Shown piece by piece: positions 12,384 to 23,532 of a DNA stretch of 64,000 nt. The notes under the pieces are model-generated. The model was not told the DNA's origin. It ran no database searches and saw only the letters and a list, made by a program, of their open reading frames with translations. The DNA is taken from the NCBI RefSeq assembly GCF_902635505.1, contig NC_045430.1, positions 280,115,181-280,179,180 of the forward strand, read 5' to 3'. The translations under genes and the position numbers were made by a program. Position 1 is the first letter of the stretch; the number at the start of each line of letters is the position of its first letter. This stretch comes from Sarcophilus harrisii (taxonomy: Eukaryota; Chordata; Mammalia; Dasyuromorphia; Dasyuridae).

Positions 12384-15300
12384 ATGTCACAGTCAGCTTT
12401 GTCCCTCCTCCTGCTTGTGACCCTCTCTGCCAGCCTCACCATGGCCATCAGGAAGGACAAGAGAGCTCCTCAGACTCTCTCCAGAGGTTGTGGGTGACAT
12501 GAAGCCTATTTCTCTACACTTTTTAGCCATTTGGGGAAGAAAGGAGGGAAGGTTTTTTAATTGCATCTTTTTTCATCCACATCCTTTTATACAAAATTGT
12601 CTAAATAGCCAGCCATCTCAGCATCAGCCATGTCCAACTGGGGCATCGCTTGCCAGGGAACTCTCAAAGTAGTCAGTGTCTATTGTGGGTAAAGAGAGCT
12701 ATGGCCCAGAAGAACTGAGGCTCTGGTCCTCCTCACTGAGCCCAATCCCACCCATTGCCAGGCGGACTTGAAGAAGCAGGGGTTTGGAGGAAATGGGAAA
12801 TGGACCCAAGAGATATAGAAAGAGATAGACAGAGATAAAAGACAGAGAAACAAAAGGACAGACAGATAGAAAGACACACAGTGAGAGACAGAGACAAAGA
12901 AAGAGAGAGAGACGAGGACAAAAGACAGAGAGACTAAAGGATAGACATAGACCAAAAGACACCCGGTGAGAGACAGAGACAGAGACAAAGGCAGAGAGAC
13001 ACAGAGATGTGCGACGGTTTCCATTGGATCGTGTAAAGAACCCTGGGAAGCTCTGGAGTCCAAGATCAGCCCCTTCCAACTGTGTGGTCAACTCACTTTC
13101 ACCTTGAAAATGATGGACTGATGGCCAGAGGAGTGAGAAGACAACTCAGAAACGATCACGGTTAAGCTCCCCATTGTACAGATGAGGGACAGGCTGGAAG
13201 TGAGGGACTTCCCCAGGTCACACAGCCTGGTGCAAGAACACGACGGCCACCTCCTTCCCTGATGTGTTTGTTAGTCATTCACAGTTCTCTTTTAAGGTTG
13301 AAAACACACCTGGGGATAAACAGTGCTTTACTTATCCCCATGTTGTAGATGAGCAAACTGAAGCTCAGAGCAGAGAAGCATTTTGTTTGGGACCAAATAA
13401 AAGTAAAATCAACCCAAATCTTTTGCCTCAAATATTAAGATCACCATGTCCCATTGCCTGAAGAATGAAAGGAAATCTATATGTGTGTGTATGTGTGTAC
13501 GTGTGTGTGTGTGTGGCCATAAAATGTTGCATAAACATAACTTGTTCTTATTATGATTATTATTTCACAGTAACTGCTTGTTTGATGCATTTTCTGTTTC
13601 TGCTTCAGGATGGGGCGATGACATCACTTGGGTCCAGACTTACGAAGAGGGACTCTTCCAAGCCAAGAAGAGGTAAAGAACCCATTCTAAAGTGCTTTTG
13701 AGATATCATGGGAGACAGAAGGAAAAGGGAAAGATTAAAAGGGAAAGAGACAGAAAAGGGAAGAGAGAGAAAAGAAAGGAAGGAAGAAGAGACACAGAGG
13801 AATGGGGGACAGAATGTGCGAGTGAGGATCTGGGTATGGGTGTGTGACAGAAGAAATGTGGGAGAAAAAGAAAAGAGACAAAGAGGAGCAAAGAGAGACC
13901 AGGAATACTGTCTTTCCTGATGGAATTGGTCTCTCTTGAAAGAAGGAGAGTTTCAGTTTAATCTTCATATTCTCAATGTTTCGGGTACACAGTAGGTGCT
14001 TTAAAAATTGTTTTTGCTCAAATGATGTAACATGATAAACAGGACCAAAAGGTCACAGGAGTAATTCATGGTTGAGAGTCAGACACCCTGAACCCCCAAT
14101 TTCTCACTGGGATTCTGGGGAAATCACCTCACTGCTCCAGCCCTCTGTTTTTTCATCTATAAAAGGAGAATTCTGGACTCTGGCACTGTGTTCTATCACT
14201 CAATTTCTCTCTACCTTTCAGAAACAGTTTCTTAAGGCAGAACCTATACCCCCTGAGTTACTGCGTGCTCCCCACATATCTAATTAGTACCAAAAGGCAA
14301 TTTTTGCTGTTTTCACAAAAATCTGATGCTTGTCAAGGCATAATGTGCAAGTTAAGTCTAAGGCATTTGTATTCATTTTCTACTTGGAGTTAAATGACAG
14401 AATTAAACAAGTGGCTACAAATAAGTGTGTCAATTCCCTCCTGGTCTGAGAAGAAACCTAGGGAGTCAGTTGTGCTGGAAGCCAGTTTTTGTTAGATTTT
14501 CATGATGAACGTTTACACCTTGTAAATTGTCAAGATTCAAGATCTTGATTCGCTCGTTGTTCGGTTGATGGTCTAGACTTTAAAAAGTGATACAGAAAAT
14601 GTTAAGAATGCAAATTAAACACAAAAATGCAACCGTTAAACATTTAGTAGCCCACCCATCCTCAGAGGTCTAGCCCAATTTCTGCTTGAAACATTAATCC
14701 TCACTGCAGACTACCCCAAAAGTCCCTCCCAGAAACCCCCCTAGTTACAATAAAGTGAACTCTCCAGTCAGTCCTTTTCATTTTAATTGTTAGGGATAAA
14801 AATGAAAAATCTTAAAACTTGGTCCAAGAAGTCAAATTCCCAAGTATAATTTTGGGAGCTGTGCCGTAATAGCATGTAGGGGGAAGGGAAAGGATCTGGG
14901 AGGGGGGAGGGTCACAAAGAGGGGGAAGGATATTCATGGCTTTCAAACTCAATATGAGTCAATGGTAAGACACGGCAGCCAACAAAAGCTAATAGTTTGC
15001 CTTCAGAGAGGCATTAGCCCTAGGAATAAAGAACCTATGGTGCCAGTGTATTTTGCCCTGGTCCAACAACATAGTGTATTGTGATCAATTGGGAAAACCA
15101 TATTTTAAAAAGGATGCTAATAAGATGCAAAAAGACCAGGGAAAGGTAAGTAGGATAATGAAGAGCCTCTAGCTCACGCCATAAAAGAATGAGTCAAAGA
15201 AACTAGGGATGTTTAGTCTGAAAAAATAAGGTTCAATTTATTAGACTACCTACCATTTGGGGGAGAGGGTTGGGGGGAAGGAAGGAAAAATTTGGAACAG

Positions 15301-18300
15301 AAAGTTTTGCAAGAGTCAATGCTGAAAAATGACCCGTTCATATGTTTTGTAAATAAAAAGTTTTAATAAAAAATATGAGAATAAAAAAAGAAGAGGTTTG
15401 TTGTAAGGCTGGGGAAGGGGTAAGAATAGATATTATAAATTAGGTTTTTTTTTCCTTTCCTTTTCCTTTCCCCATTATGGTTTTGATATATCATAGGTTG
15501 GCATGAGAAATTAAATCAGAATTTGGGGGGAGTTCTGCAGAAATGGCAAATGACATACAAAGGCCAGCAGATAGCACAGAAAAAGCTTAGAAATGCATCT
15601 AGAAATACAGTATTATATATGAGCATATTTTACCATTTAATACCATAATAACTCAGATTTTTCTGGTATAAGAGAAGGCCAAAAATGTTTCCATGGATTA
15701 TATGGATTTTCCAGATTGCCAGGGCTGTACACCCCTAATCTCCATGATGTGCACTCTAAAACCTGCCAAGAGAAAGGGGGATTAGCCTTGGTGTGTTGGC
15801 CCCTAGAGGATATATGAAGAACAAGGGATTATGAGGAAGAGTCCAGTGGAGTCCTAAGAAATGGTTATTCAGAAGTGGTGTGCTTCCCTTGGGAGGTGTG
15901 CATTCTCACTCAGTGAGAGCGCCAACCAAAGCTTGGAGGATGGGGCTCTCCTTGGGACCGCATGAGAAGGGGCGGGCCAATGACTTAACCTCAGACTAGA
16001 GATCTCCATCGTCCCTTCCCGCTCCGAGGTTCTGTGATTCTGGGAAGTTTTCCCTTGTAATGAGTCAAAATCTGCCTCCCTGCGGCTCCCACCTGTTAGT
16101 CCTTGTTAGGTCCTACAGGTCCAAGCAGTCGAAATCAAATCCCTTGAGAACTAGCTACCTGCCCTGGACCAGTCTGTTGCCTTGTTTCAATTTGGCCACT
16201 CGTGTTTTCCCAAAGAACTTAAATACTTGTAGATCCCAAAGGTGGAAAGCTGAAGGGTGTCTTAGAGATTGTGTAGCCTACATAGAAATGAAACAATTGT
16301 ATATATTTTTTCCATTTCTTCAACAGAAATGAAAAGTTAAAGGGGTCCCCAAACAAATATCCCTCATGTAACTACAAGCAGAAATTTGATTTAACAAAAT
16401 CTCAATCTGAAAGAGCAGCTTCTAACAATTCCTTCTCATTTTTCTCCACTAAATCCAGAGAAACTGGTCTTCATTCTGTTGCTCCCACAGGGAACTTCAT
16501 CTCCCATATCTGCATTTTTGCCTTAGCAATCCTCCATGCCTGGAATCTATTCCCTCTGATACATAAGACCCTTTTCTTCCTTCATGTTCAAACTCATTAA
16601 TCCCTTAATCCATTTTTGATTCCACAGTTGCTGGTGCCCTCCCTCCACAATTACCTTGCATTTAGCTATGTTGCCTTCATACTCTATATTTATTTGTGTA
16701 CATATTTATGTACTTATGTATATATTTATATGTGTACATGTCATCTTCTTTGACAATATAAATTCCTTGAGAGTGAGGATTGTTTGACTGCTGGATTTGT
16801 ATCTCCTGATTGGATGGTTGATGGATTTTTTTTTAAAGAATCACTTTAACTATCTTTTTGGAAAAGACTAAAATCTTTCTCACTCCTAAATTTCTCCACA
16901 AAAATTGAGATAGTCTTTGGAGAAATGAATATCTCGAAAAATTATCCTGGCTATCTCTAAGGAGAATATAACAGTTAATCTATAAATCAAAATTAGAGTG
17001 AAATGATTTTGTTCAGAAAATTAAATTGTTACTGATTTATTTTTCAGGTCAGTTAAATCAAATAAATATTTACTAAGCATCTACTAAGTGCTCTGCTGGA
17101 CACTGAGAACTCAAGATCAAAACTAAAAGTCCCTTTCCTCAAAGAGATTACATTCTACTGGTATATTAGTTAACCAAATCTTAAAATTAAGTTTGACTCT
17201 AAAATTTTTCATTGTGCCTTCTCCTGGGTTAAAACTAAGTATTTGCCTTAACTGGAAGTTACTTGTATTTTCTTTGTTTAGTAACAAACCCCTGATGGTC
17301 ATTCATCACTTGGAGGACTGCCAGTATTGCCAAGGTAATGTTAGGGATCTCACACCTTGGGAGCTTTCACAAATGAAGGAGCAAGACCCCCATTAAAATT
17401 CTTAAAAATGTAGTGGCACAGGGGATAGAGCACCAGCCCTGAAATCAGGACAATCTAAGTTCAAATCTGGTCTCAGACACTTCACACTTCCTACTGTGTG
17501 ACCTTGGGCAAGCTACTTAAGCCCAATTGCCCAGGGGAAAAAAATATCCTCAAAACTAGGGTTGAAAAAGGCAAACCATGTATCACCCTGCTCTACTCTG
17601 ACTAAAGAAACATACAGCAAGTATCACCACCTCCAGCCCCCATGGTGATAGTGAAAACTCTCATTCATAGCAAGAGCGGAGGGGATAAAAGAGAAACAAA
17701 TGAAATAATAATCAAAATCTAAAATTAATTCACTGGAAATACTAAACTTTTGGTCCACTGTGGCAGGAAATTATGAAGCTACAGATTTGTAAATAAGAGA
17801 TCATCCTATTTTTATAGCTGGCACTAAAATAACCTGTTGGGAGATAGAAGTTAAAAAAAGAAAAATAAAAAGGAAATAGGAGAAAGTGGATGGTAGGGGA
17901 TGACCTGTACATTCTTCCAAGATACAAAATCAAACAACTATGCTGATCAAATACGATTTTGAGGGAACAAGGGCTGCCCAAGACTGATATTGATCAAAAT
18001 CAAGTTCTTTTGCCCTTTCAGCCTTAAAGAAAGCCTTTGCCAACAGTGATGAAATCCAGGAAATGGCTCGGACTAGCTTTGTCATGCTCAACCTTATGGT
18101 AGGTGAAATCCACATGCTAGATTTATTTCCAATGGGAAGTTCCAATGGTGAGTTTTGCTTTTATGCTTATATGTGGTTTTTTTATGATATATGAAATCAT
18201 AGAGTCAGTGGGGCTCGGAGAATAGAGAGTTGACAGATTCAGGTCCTAGCTCTGATATACCCAACTGCATGATTCTGGTTTAGTCACTAAACTATTATTT

Positions 18301-20288
18301 TTATTTCTCAGGCAAATTTATCATAGACAAGTTGTGGTTTTCATCTGTAAGTTGGGGAAATTGCACTTAATTTAGTGTATTTTATTTTCAGACAAAAGCT
18401 GAATTAATTTATGAATTAAATATCTTATTTATTTAATTATGAATTATATATATATGTATGATTTATAAATTAACCTGATTGATTTATGCTATTTTAATGA
18501 TTAGTTGTGCAAAGAAAAAGTGATTAAGCTCTTTTTTAATCTTCCCGAATTTCTTCTCTTCCTTCTAGCATGAAACTACAGACAAGAACCTGTCACCTGA
18601 TGGGCAGTACGTGCCCCGAATCATGTTTGTGGGTAGGTATCCATATATGCACATGAGTAAACTTCAAATGCATCCTTGTTTCAAAGTAAGATTTCTAAAG
18701 TACTGCTTCTCTTCCCCCCAAAAAAGCTCTAATTCAAGTATATTTCTGTTAAGGTATCAACTTCACCCATCTCAAAATAGCTCATTTGTCATTGACTTAT
18801 ATTTCCTTAGTTAAATGTAAATAGAGTCTGGGTCTCACTTCTCTCACCTGCAAGATGATGGGAATCAGCCAAATGGTCTCTGAGGTCCTTTCCAGCCCTA
18901 TGAACTCTAATTGGGTTATTCCTTCCAATAGTAAAAATTAGTAGAGTTAAATTCTAAAATTTAGGAATCACTAACTATACAAAGGATCCCCGAGGGGCAG
19001 CATGTTGACTTAGAAAACTCTATATTAATATTATCTCTGTTTTATTGTATTTTATTGATTTTGCTAGATATTCCCCAATTATATTGGGAATTGTTGCTTC
19101 TAGCTCCGTCTGAGGTCCTGTGGACCACCTACAGCCTATTGCCCCACAGTGTTTGACATCTCTAATATTAATGACACACACTAGTCCTTTACCACTTTTT
19201 CATCCTGTGGGATATTTCTGCAACTGAGAGATTATTCAGTCCACCAGCATTTATTAAGTATCCACTGTATTCTAGGCACTGTTTTGTGTTAGCTATACAA
19301 AAATCAACATGGAGCAATCCCTGCCCTTTTCTACCAGAAAATCTGTTCATTCCTCCAGACCAATGTCCTGCATACTTTTGGAATTACATTACTTAAGTAA
19401 TAATACATTTATTTCTTTGGAGTAGATCCCTCTTTAACAGTCAGAGCTGACATCACTGGGAGGTACTCTAATAGACTCTACACATATGAACCCCAAGATT
19501 TGCCGGTGTGTAAGTATCTGCCCCAGACTCCCTTGAGATTTGGGGGAAAGAATGATTCCTTGATCATTTTTAAATTTCCACTGATTAGGAGATGAGATAA
19601 TCTTATTGGGGAAACTCAGCCAAGTTACATGGGTCTCTAACATGATATCACTCCTAGAAAAAGACTGTTGCCTACCAGAGTCTGGCACTTAGAGGGAAGG
19701 GATGGGGGTGAGGGGGATGGCCCATTCTGATCAAGTACAATGGAGTTGGAAGGTTAGCTCATCCCCCAAACAGTCCGACCCCAAAGCTGATAACTTGTCT
19801 GGTGAACAATGAGATCCTTCAGCCCCTGGGATGAAGCAGTGGGTAGAGAGGAGGCAAGCAAGGGAGTGGGGGGTTATTCTCAGGGAGGCATTAGGAAACA
19901 CCCTGGACAAAGTCTTCCTCACCACACATTAGTGACGGTTCCACTGGCTACTACTAGAACGATGCTTTAAGGGACTGCCAAAATTGGCACTCACATCCAT
20001 CTTGATGGCCTGAAGGATCTAGTCCATGAAGACCCTACTCTTTTGAGAGCAACATTCAAATTGTCCCAATTCCTTTCATGATATTTCAAACTTACATAAT
20101 GTACTTTTATTATTTTCCCCGTCTTAGCCAATTCTGTTCACAAATTATTTAAGTCGATAGGTCTATATACATGGGAGCTGAAACAATATGCATATTTCAT
20201 TTTATTAGAAGTTCAACCTTTCCTTGCTTTTCTTTCAGTAATAGAAAACATGAAGAAAGCCTTACGACTCATCCAAAAGGAATTATAA
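12384..20288 (+). CDS. AGR3: AGR3, anterior gradient 3 (spliced, 7 coding exons)
   Basis: An ER-lumen, thioredoxin-fold, PDI-like protein; in other mammals AGR3 is found in ciliated airway epithelium. Coding exons are 12384-12486, 13609-13672, 17282-17334, 18022-18098, 18569-18632, 19426-19509 and 20239-20288 (495 nt, 164 residues; human has 166). All introns are GT-AG, and the split codons join in frame. Residues 1-21 look like a signal peptide (hydrophobic core [13 protein letters not shown], cleavage likely before IRKDK). The thioredoxin-like region follows from W36. The active site at residues 69-72 reads CQYC instead of the CQYS known from human. Conserved blocks include [20 protein letters not shown] and [17 protein letters not shown]. 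The C-terminus IQKEL is an ER-retrieval-type tail. No ATG occurs earlier in exon 2, so the start is clear. The exon 2 donor (GTTGTG) is weak. AGR2 is the downstream tandem paralog. Confidence 0.95.
12800..13010. repeat. Purine-rich (GACAGA)-like tract with an 83-bp duplication
   Basis: The tract is rich in gacaga/gaga on the plus strand, in AGR3 intron 2. Within it a longer unit is repeated: 'gacagagaaacaaaagg' at 12841 recurs as 'gacagagagactaaagg' at 12924, and both copies run on to 'ggtgagagacagagac'-like sequence, giving an 83-bp period. Confidence 0.75.
13480..13516. repeat. (TG)n-rich microsatellite
   Basis: An interrupted TG run in AGR3 intron 2, about 90 bases before exon 3. Confidence 0.8.
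13700..13905. repeat. Purine-rich tract in AGR3 intron 3
   Basis: Mostly A and G on the plus strand (aggaaaaggga-type units), starting about 30 bases after the exon 3 donor. Lysine/glutamate-rich open frames over it are composition artefacts. Confidence 0.75.
14065..14185 (+). repeat. MIR-type SINE fragment
   Basis: Segments 'gttgagagtcagacacc', 'ctgggattctggggaaatc' and 'tttttcatctataaaagg' follow MIR order. The copy is diverged and lies in AGR3 intron 3. Confidence 0.5.
14860..16045 (+). repeat. CR1/L3 LINE 3' region, split by an L1 tail
   Basis: The left part (about 14860-15235) contains 'tgtattttgccctggtcc', 'aaaaaggatgctaataag' and 'actagggatgtttagtctg', which follow the CR1/L3 3' end. 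The right part (about 15790-16045) resumes with 'agtggtgtgcttcccttggg' and ends 'gaggttctgtgattctggg', the usual L3 terminus. Between them sits an L1 3' end (15236-15392) and unassigned DNA. All of it lies inside AGR3 intron 3. Confidence 0.65.
15236..15392 (+). repeat. Marsupial L1 3' end, heavily truncated
   Basis: A G-rich segment followed by 'aaatttggaacagaaagttt', 'tcaatgctgaaaaatgac' and 'ttttgtaaataaaaagttt' with an A-rich tail is the standard end of marsupial L1 elements. Only about 150 bases are present. It interrupts the older L3 copy. Confidence 0.7.
16490..16832 (+). repeat. L2 LINE 3' end
   Basis: The order 'cctggaatctattccctctg', 'ggtgccctccctccac', 'attaccttgcatttagc', 'tatatttatttgtgtacata', 'aaattccttgagagtgagg' is a clear L2 3' region. 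It lies in AGR3 intron 3, about 450 bases before exon 4. Confidence 0.75.
17045..17165 (+). repeat. Ancient mammal-wide repeat ('tttattaagcacctac' type)
   Basis: 'aaatatttactaagcatcta', 'ctgctggacactgag' and 'cctcaaagagattacattct' match a very common old mammalian repeat whose family name I cannot fix by eye. It ends about 115 bases before exon 4 of AGR3. Confidence 0.5.
17410..17600 (+). repeat. Marsupial SINE (WSINE1/WALLSI-like)
   Basis: 'ggggatagagcaccagccct', 'tctggtctcagacacttcac' and 'acttaagcccaattgccca' mark the marsupial tRNA-headed SINE with the Australian-type body. It lies in AGR3 intron 4. Subfamily naming is tentative. Confidence 0.7.
18196..18372 (+). repeat. Marsupial SINE with 'ctcaggcaa' body
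   Basis: 'aatagagagttgacag', 'tcaggtcctagctctgata' and 'ctcaggcaaatttatcatag' follow a known marsupial SINE variant whose 3' half reads 'ctcaggcaactctctaag'. The copy is old and diverged, in AGR3 intron 5. Confidence 0.5.
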
Positions 20289-20871
20289 ATGGCGGTGGAA
20301 GAGACACAGGAAGCCTAAGGGAGAAGGACACAGAAACCCTCTCGGCTTTAAAGCATATCCATTAGCTATCTGACTAGTGCTTACTGGGGTCACCAAAGTA
20401 CAAGCCCACAGGGACGTGTGTGAGGGTCTCTCTGCCTTCCAATAGTTTGAAAGTTGTGTTTGAGGGTTTCGAAGTGAGAAGGTGACCCCTGGAGCAGGCT
20501 AGTGTCAAGTCTTGGGGCTGCAATATGCAAAGTCATACATTTAATTTGACAGAGAAGAGCTTGGGAGTCTGATGATTGGGAGTAGAGCTAAGGATGGCAG
20601 GCCCAAAAACATTGACCCATAAAATGCCAACCACCATCCAGCCCTTACTTGGAACCTTGGACAGCACTAAACTAGGATTTCTTTATAAAGTGAAATTATC
20701 TGAAATTCCCAGTGATGAGTAGAGGATCCCAGTTAGGCAGCCACCGGCAAGGCTCATTTTCAACCCAGCTCCCAAGACATTAGAATCACATGCTTTTCTC
20801 CCTTAGCATTTACTTAACAGGCACTCGCTGAATTTAATTGAAATTTATAGTTTAAACAGCATAGGGAAAGC

Positions 20872-20945
20872 AGCAAAATGTAGGGCACCACGAACCAGCT
20901 TTGAAGTCAGGAAAACCTGGATTCAAATTCTGCCTTTAAGATGTA
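20872..20945 (+). repeat. SINE fragment inside the AGR3 3' UTR
   Basis: 'gaagtcaggaaaacctggat' and 'tcaaattctgcc' match the B-box side of the marsupial tRNA-SINEs. Only the middle of the element is recognisable. Confidence 0.5.
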
Positions 20946-21054
20946 ACTCACTGTAAATGATGCAGCAGCAGGTTAGCTCCATGCAAAGTTTTAGTGTTCA
21001 AGTATCAGGTGTCAGGTATGAGGACGGGGCACTCATGATGTTGTATGAATATGA

Positions 21055-21060
21055 AATAAA
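21055..21060 (+). terminator. AGR3: AGR3 polyadenylation signal AATAAA
   Basis: AATAAA is followed within a few bases by a T-rich run and then mixed sequence, a normal arrangement for a cleavage site about 15-20 bases on. It is the first canonical hexamer after the AGR3 stop codon. Confidence 0.6.
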
Positions 21061-21384
21061 TGTTTTTTTTTTTAATCTAAGCTCCCAATCTCCAAGCATC
21101 ATTAATGGCTGTGTGTCCATTCTATTCTCAGGATGATAACTTGAAATAATTAACATAAAGATCAAAGTCGTTTTGGAGGAAGATCTCTGGGAGAATGATG
21201 CCCCAGGGGCATATCCTGTGGCAGTCCTAGTCTGCTAACCAGAGGACTGTTGATTTTTAACTAGTAGGGACTTCAGAGGCCATTCATCTTTACAATTCTC
21301 TCTGATGTCTCTGTCCCAAACTTGCCTCCCTGGCCATTCCTCCCAGGTCCCCTGGTAGCCAGGGCCCCTCCAACTGCTTCTCTA

Positions 21385-22195
21385 TTTGACCAATGACTTG
21401 AATGGAGCCATTGAGAAGAAGCTGAGTAAATCTATATTTATATATAAATATATGTAATATATATAATTATATATAACACAAGGCTGGAATGGAGGAGAAA
21501 CTATCATGTTGCTGATAGTTAGCAAAAAGCCATTGAAAACCTAGACCATTGGGCTAAACCTAATAAGAAATACATCATCTTATATTTGGGTTTTTAAAAC
21601 CAGTGTCACAAGAAAAATTCAGATGAAACATGTGTAGATAATAATCTTGGTAAAGATCCCTGAGGGGTTGAGTGGATTGTAAGCTCAGCAGGAGTCAACA
21701 AGGTGCCGTCACATTTAACTAGAAAGCTGATGAACCCTTTGGCTGCTTGAAAGATACTTTACAACATGAGGAGAGCCTCACTGTACTCTGCTAGAGTCTG
21801 TGTTCGGGTCTGGGAGTCCCATTTTAGGAAAGACATTAAGGAACCAGAGAGCATCCAGGGGAAGGGAAACCTCAGCCATGTGAAAAAGAAGAGACTCTGG
21901 AGAGACCTGAGGGCCGGCTTCAAGTATCCGAAGGACTGTTCCACTGAAGAGAGATTAGACCTGTTTGCTTGACCCAGAGAAAGGCCAAGGGGCAACGTGT
22001 GGAAGTTGCACATTTGTTTGTTTTATAAGAAAGACTTTCCAAGAATTAAAATTGTCCTGAAGTGGAAGGGAATGGTCCTCCCTCCCTGGATGCTTTCGAG
22101 CAGTGGCTGGGCAGTCATTTCTCAGAGGGTTGTTGAAGAGATGCTTGACGGGGAGGATGGAGGCCTTTTGTTAACCCCTCCAACTCAAGCTTTTT
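21385..22195 (+). repeat. CR1/L3 LINE 3' region
   Basis: In order: 'caatgacttgaatggagcca' (end of the reverse-transcriptase-derived region), 'gtggattgtaagctcagc', 'tcactgtactctgctagag', 'cattttaggaaagacatt', 'gatgctttcgagcagtggct' and 'tcagagggttgttgaag'. This is the standard CR1/L3 3' layout, here with an AT-rich insertion near 21,435-21,480. Confidence 0.7.
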
Positions 22196-22315
22196 AAAAC
22201 AATGGTGTTTGAAATAAAAGATAGTCACCATTTGGGGGGTATTTTGTGGGCACAAAATGTGTGATTAAAAAAGAGCTCAAATTTCCACAGGTTTTTGCTT
22301 CTCTTCATTCATGTC

Positions 22316-22394
22316 AAAAAAAAAAAAAAAAAAAAAAAGGAAGGAAGGAAGGAAGGAAGGAAGGAAGGAAGGAAGGAAGGAAGGAAGGAAGGAA
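22316..22394. repeat. A-run followed by (GGAA)n microsatellite
   Basis: About 23 A residues are followed by about 14 copies of GGAA. The layout suggests growth from the poly(A) tail of a lost retroposon. Confidence 0.9.
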
Positions 22395-22909
22395 AACCAG
22401 ATGTAAAATGGGTGGGAGGAACGCTAAGAATTAGTGTTTAAGTGAATTTGCTCTTTGTTACACTGAAAAGTCCAACATTATTTTGCGGCCAGAATTCTTA
22501 GGCCATATGGCCCATCAGGTGCCCCTTCCTAATGCCTTCCCCCTTCTCCCATCCTGCCTGACTACTACTATCTCTTAGCCCCTCTTCTCCACTCTGAGAA
22601 TCCTGGCACAAGCCAATTCTCCCTTCTGAGTATATCAATGTCTGTCCTAACCTCCAGTGTCTGGTTGATTACTCTAGACCTAGAATAGTATAGACATTGT
22701 CCTTTTTTTTGTTGGATATGATGCTTTTCTTAATGTACTGAAACTGCCTTTGTTAGTGCCATTGTCTTGGCAGATCTACTTGTGATCTGTGAGGGATGTG
22801 GAGACCCTCCATTTGTGAGCAATCCCCACTCAGCCTTGCTCACTGCAACCTAGCTCAGCCCTGCAGATACCTTTGACCTTGACCCCCCTTCCCTTTTCCC
22901 TCTTTTCCA

Positions 22910-23035
22910 ATTTTCCTTTGAGTTATCTTCCCACCTTAGAACGTAAGGTTCTGGAGGACAGGAACTAACTTTCTTTTGGCTTCTATTTCTATCCCTCGCA
23001 CTTAGCCCAGTATCTGCAACATAGCAAGCAACATA
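22910..23035 (+). repeat. L2-like LINE 3' end
   Basis: 'ccttagaacgtaaggttct', 'ggaggacaggaactaac' and 'cgcacttagcccagtatctg' follow the L2 3' end pattern. The copy is diverged. Confidence 0.5.
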
Positions 23036-23532
23036 ATTATCAATCTTGACCCACTTTATAATCACAAAGCCTGACAACCTTGAATTCTAGTTTCTGCCCT
23101 TCCATGCGCATCCACACACCCCACGTGTGGCGCTGATTGCCGGCCCAAGGCTGAGAGAATAACTCAGCCCTATTACTGGGCTGTCTTCTCAAGTTCAAGC
23201 CAGACCTCTGGCTTGCCAAAGTGGTTTGGAGCCCTTCTCGTCATCTGCCGAAATAACACGTAAAACAAAGTGCCCCAAATGAGCAGCGCACTTCAGGGGA
23301 TCTGCATTTCTGGATCCCCCTTCCAAGTATGAAATACAATGATCCTCTGGAGCAGCCTTTTAGAGACAGTGCAATTTGGGTCAGCATTGGAATAACGAGT
23401 ACCAAGCCTAAGAAGTCTAAGAACTAAGCTTCTTTGGTTCATTTTGGTTTTTTATAATATTATAATTTATATATATAATATATTATTATATGTATATAAC
23501 ATTATATATTATTATTATTTATAAATTATATT

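Larger units (their letters stand above)
20289..21075 (+). other. AGR3: AGR3 3' UTR
   Basis: It runs from the TAA at 20286-20288 to shortly past the polyadenylation signal. A diverged SINE piece at about 20872-20945 (with 'ttgaagtcaggaaaacctgg' and 'attcaaattctgcc') is embedded in it. No other plausible AATAAA lies nearer the stop. The cleavage position is estimated. Confidence 0.6.
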
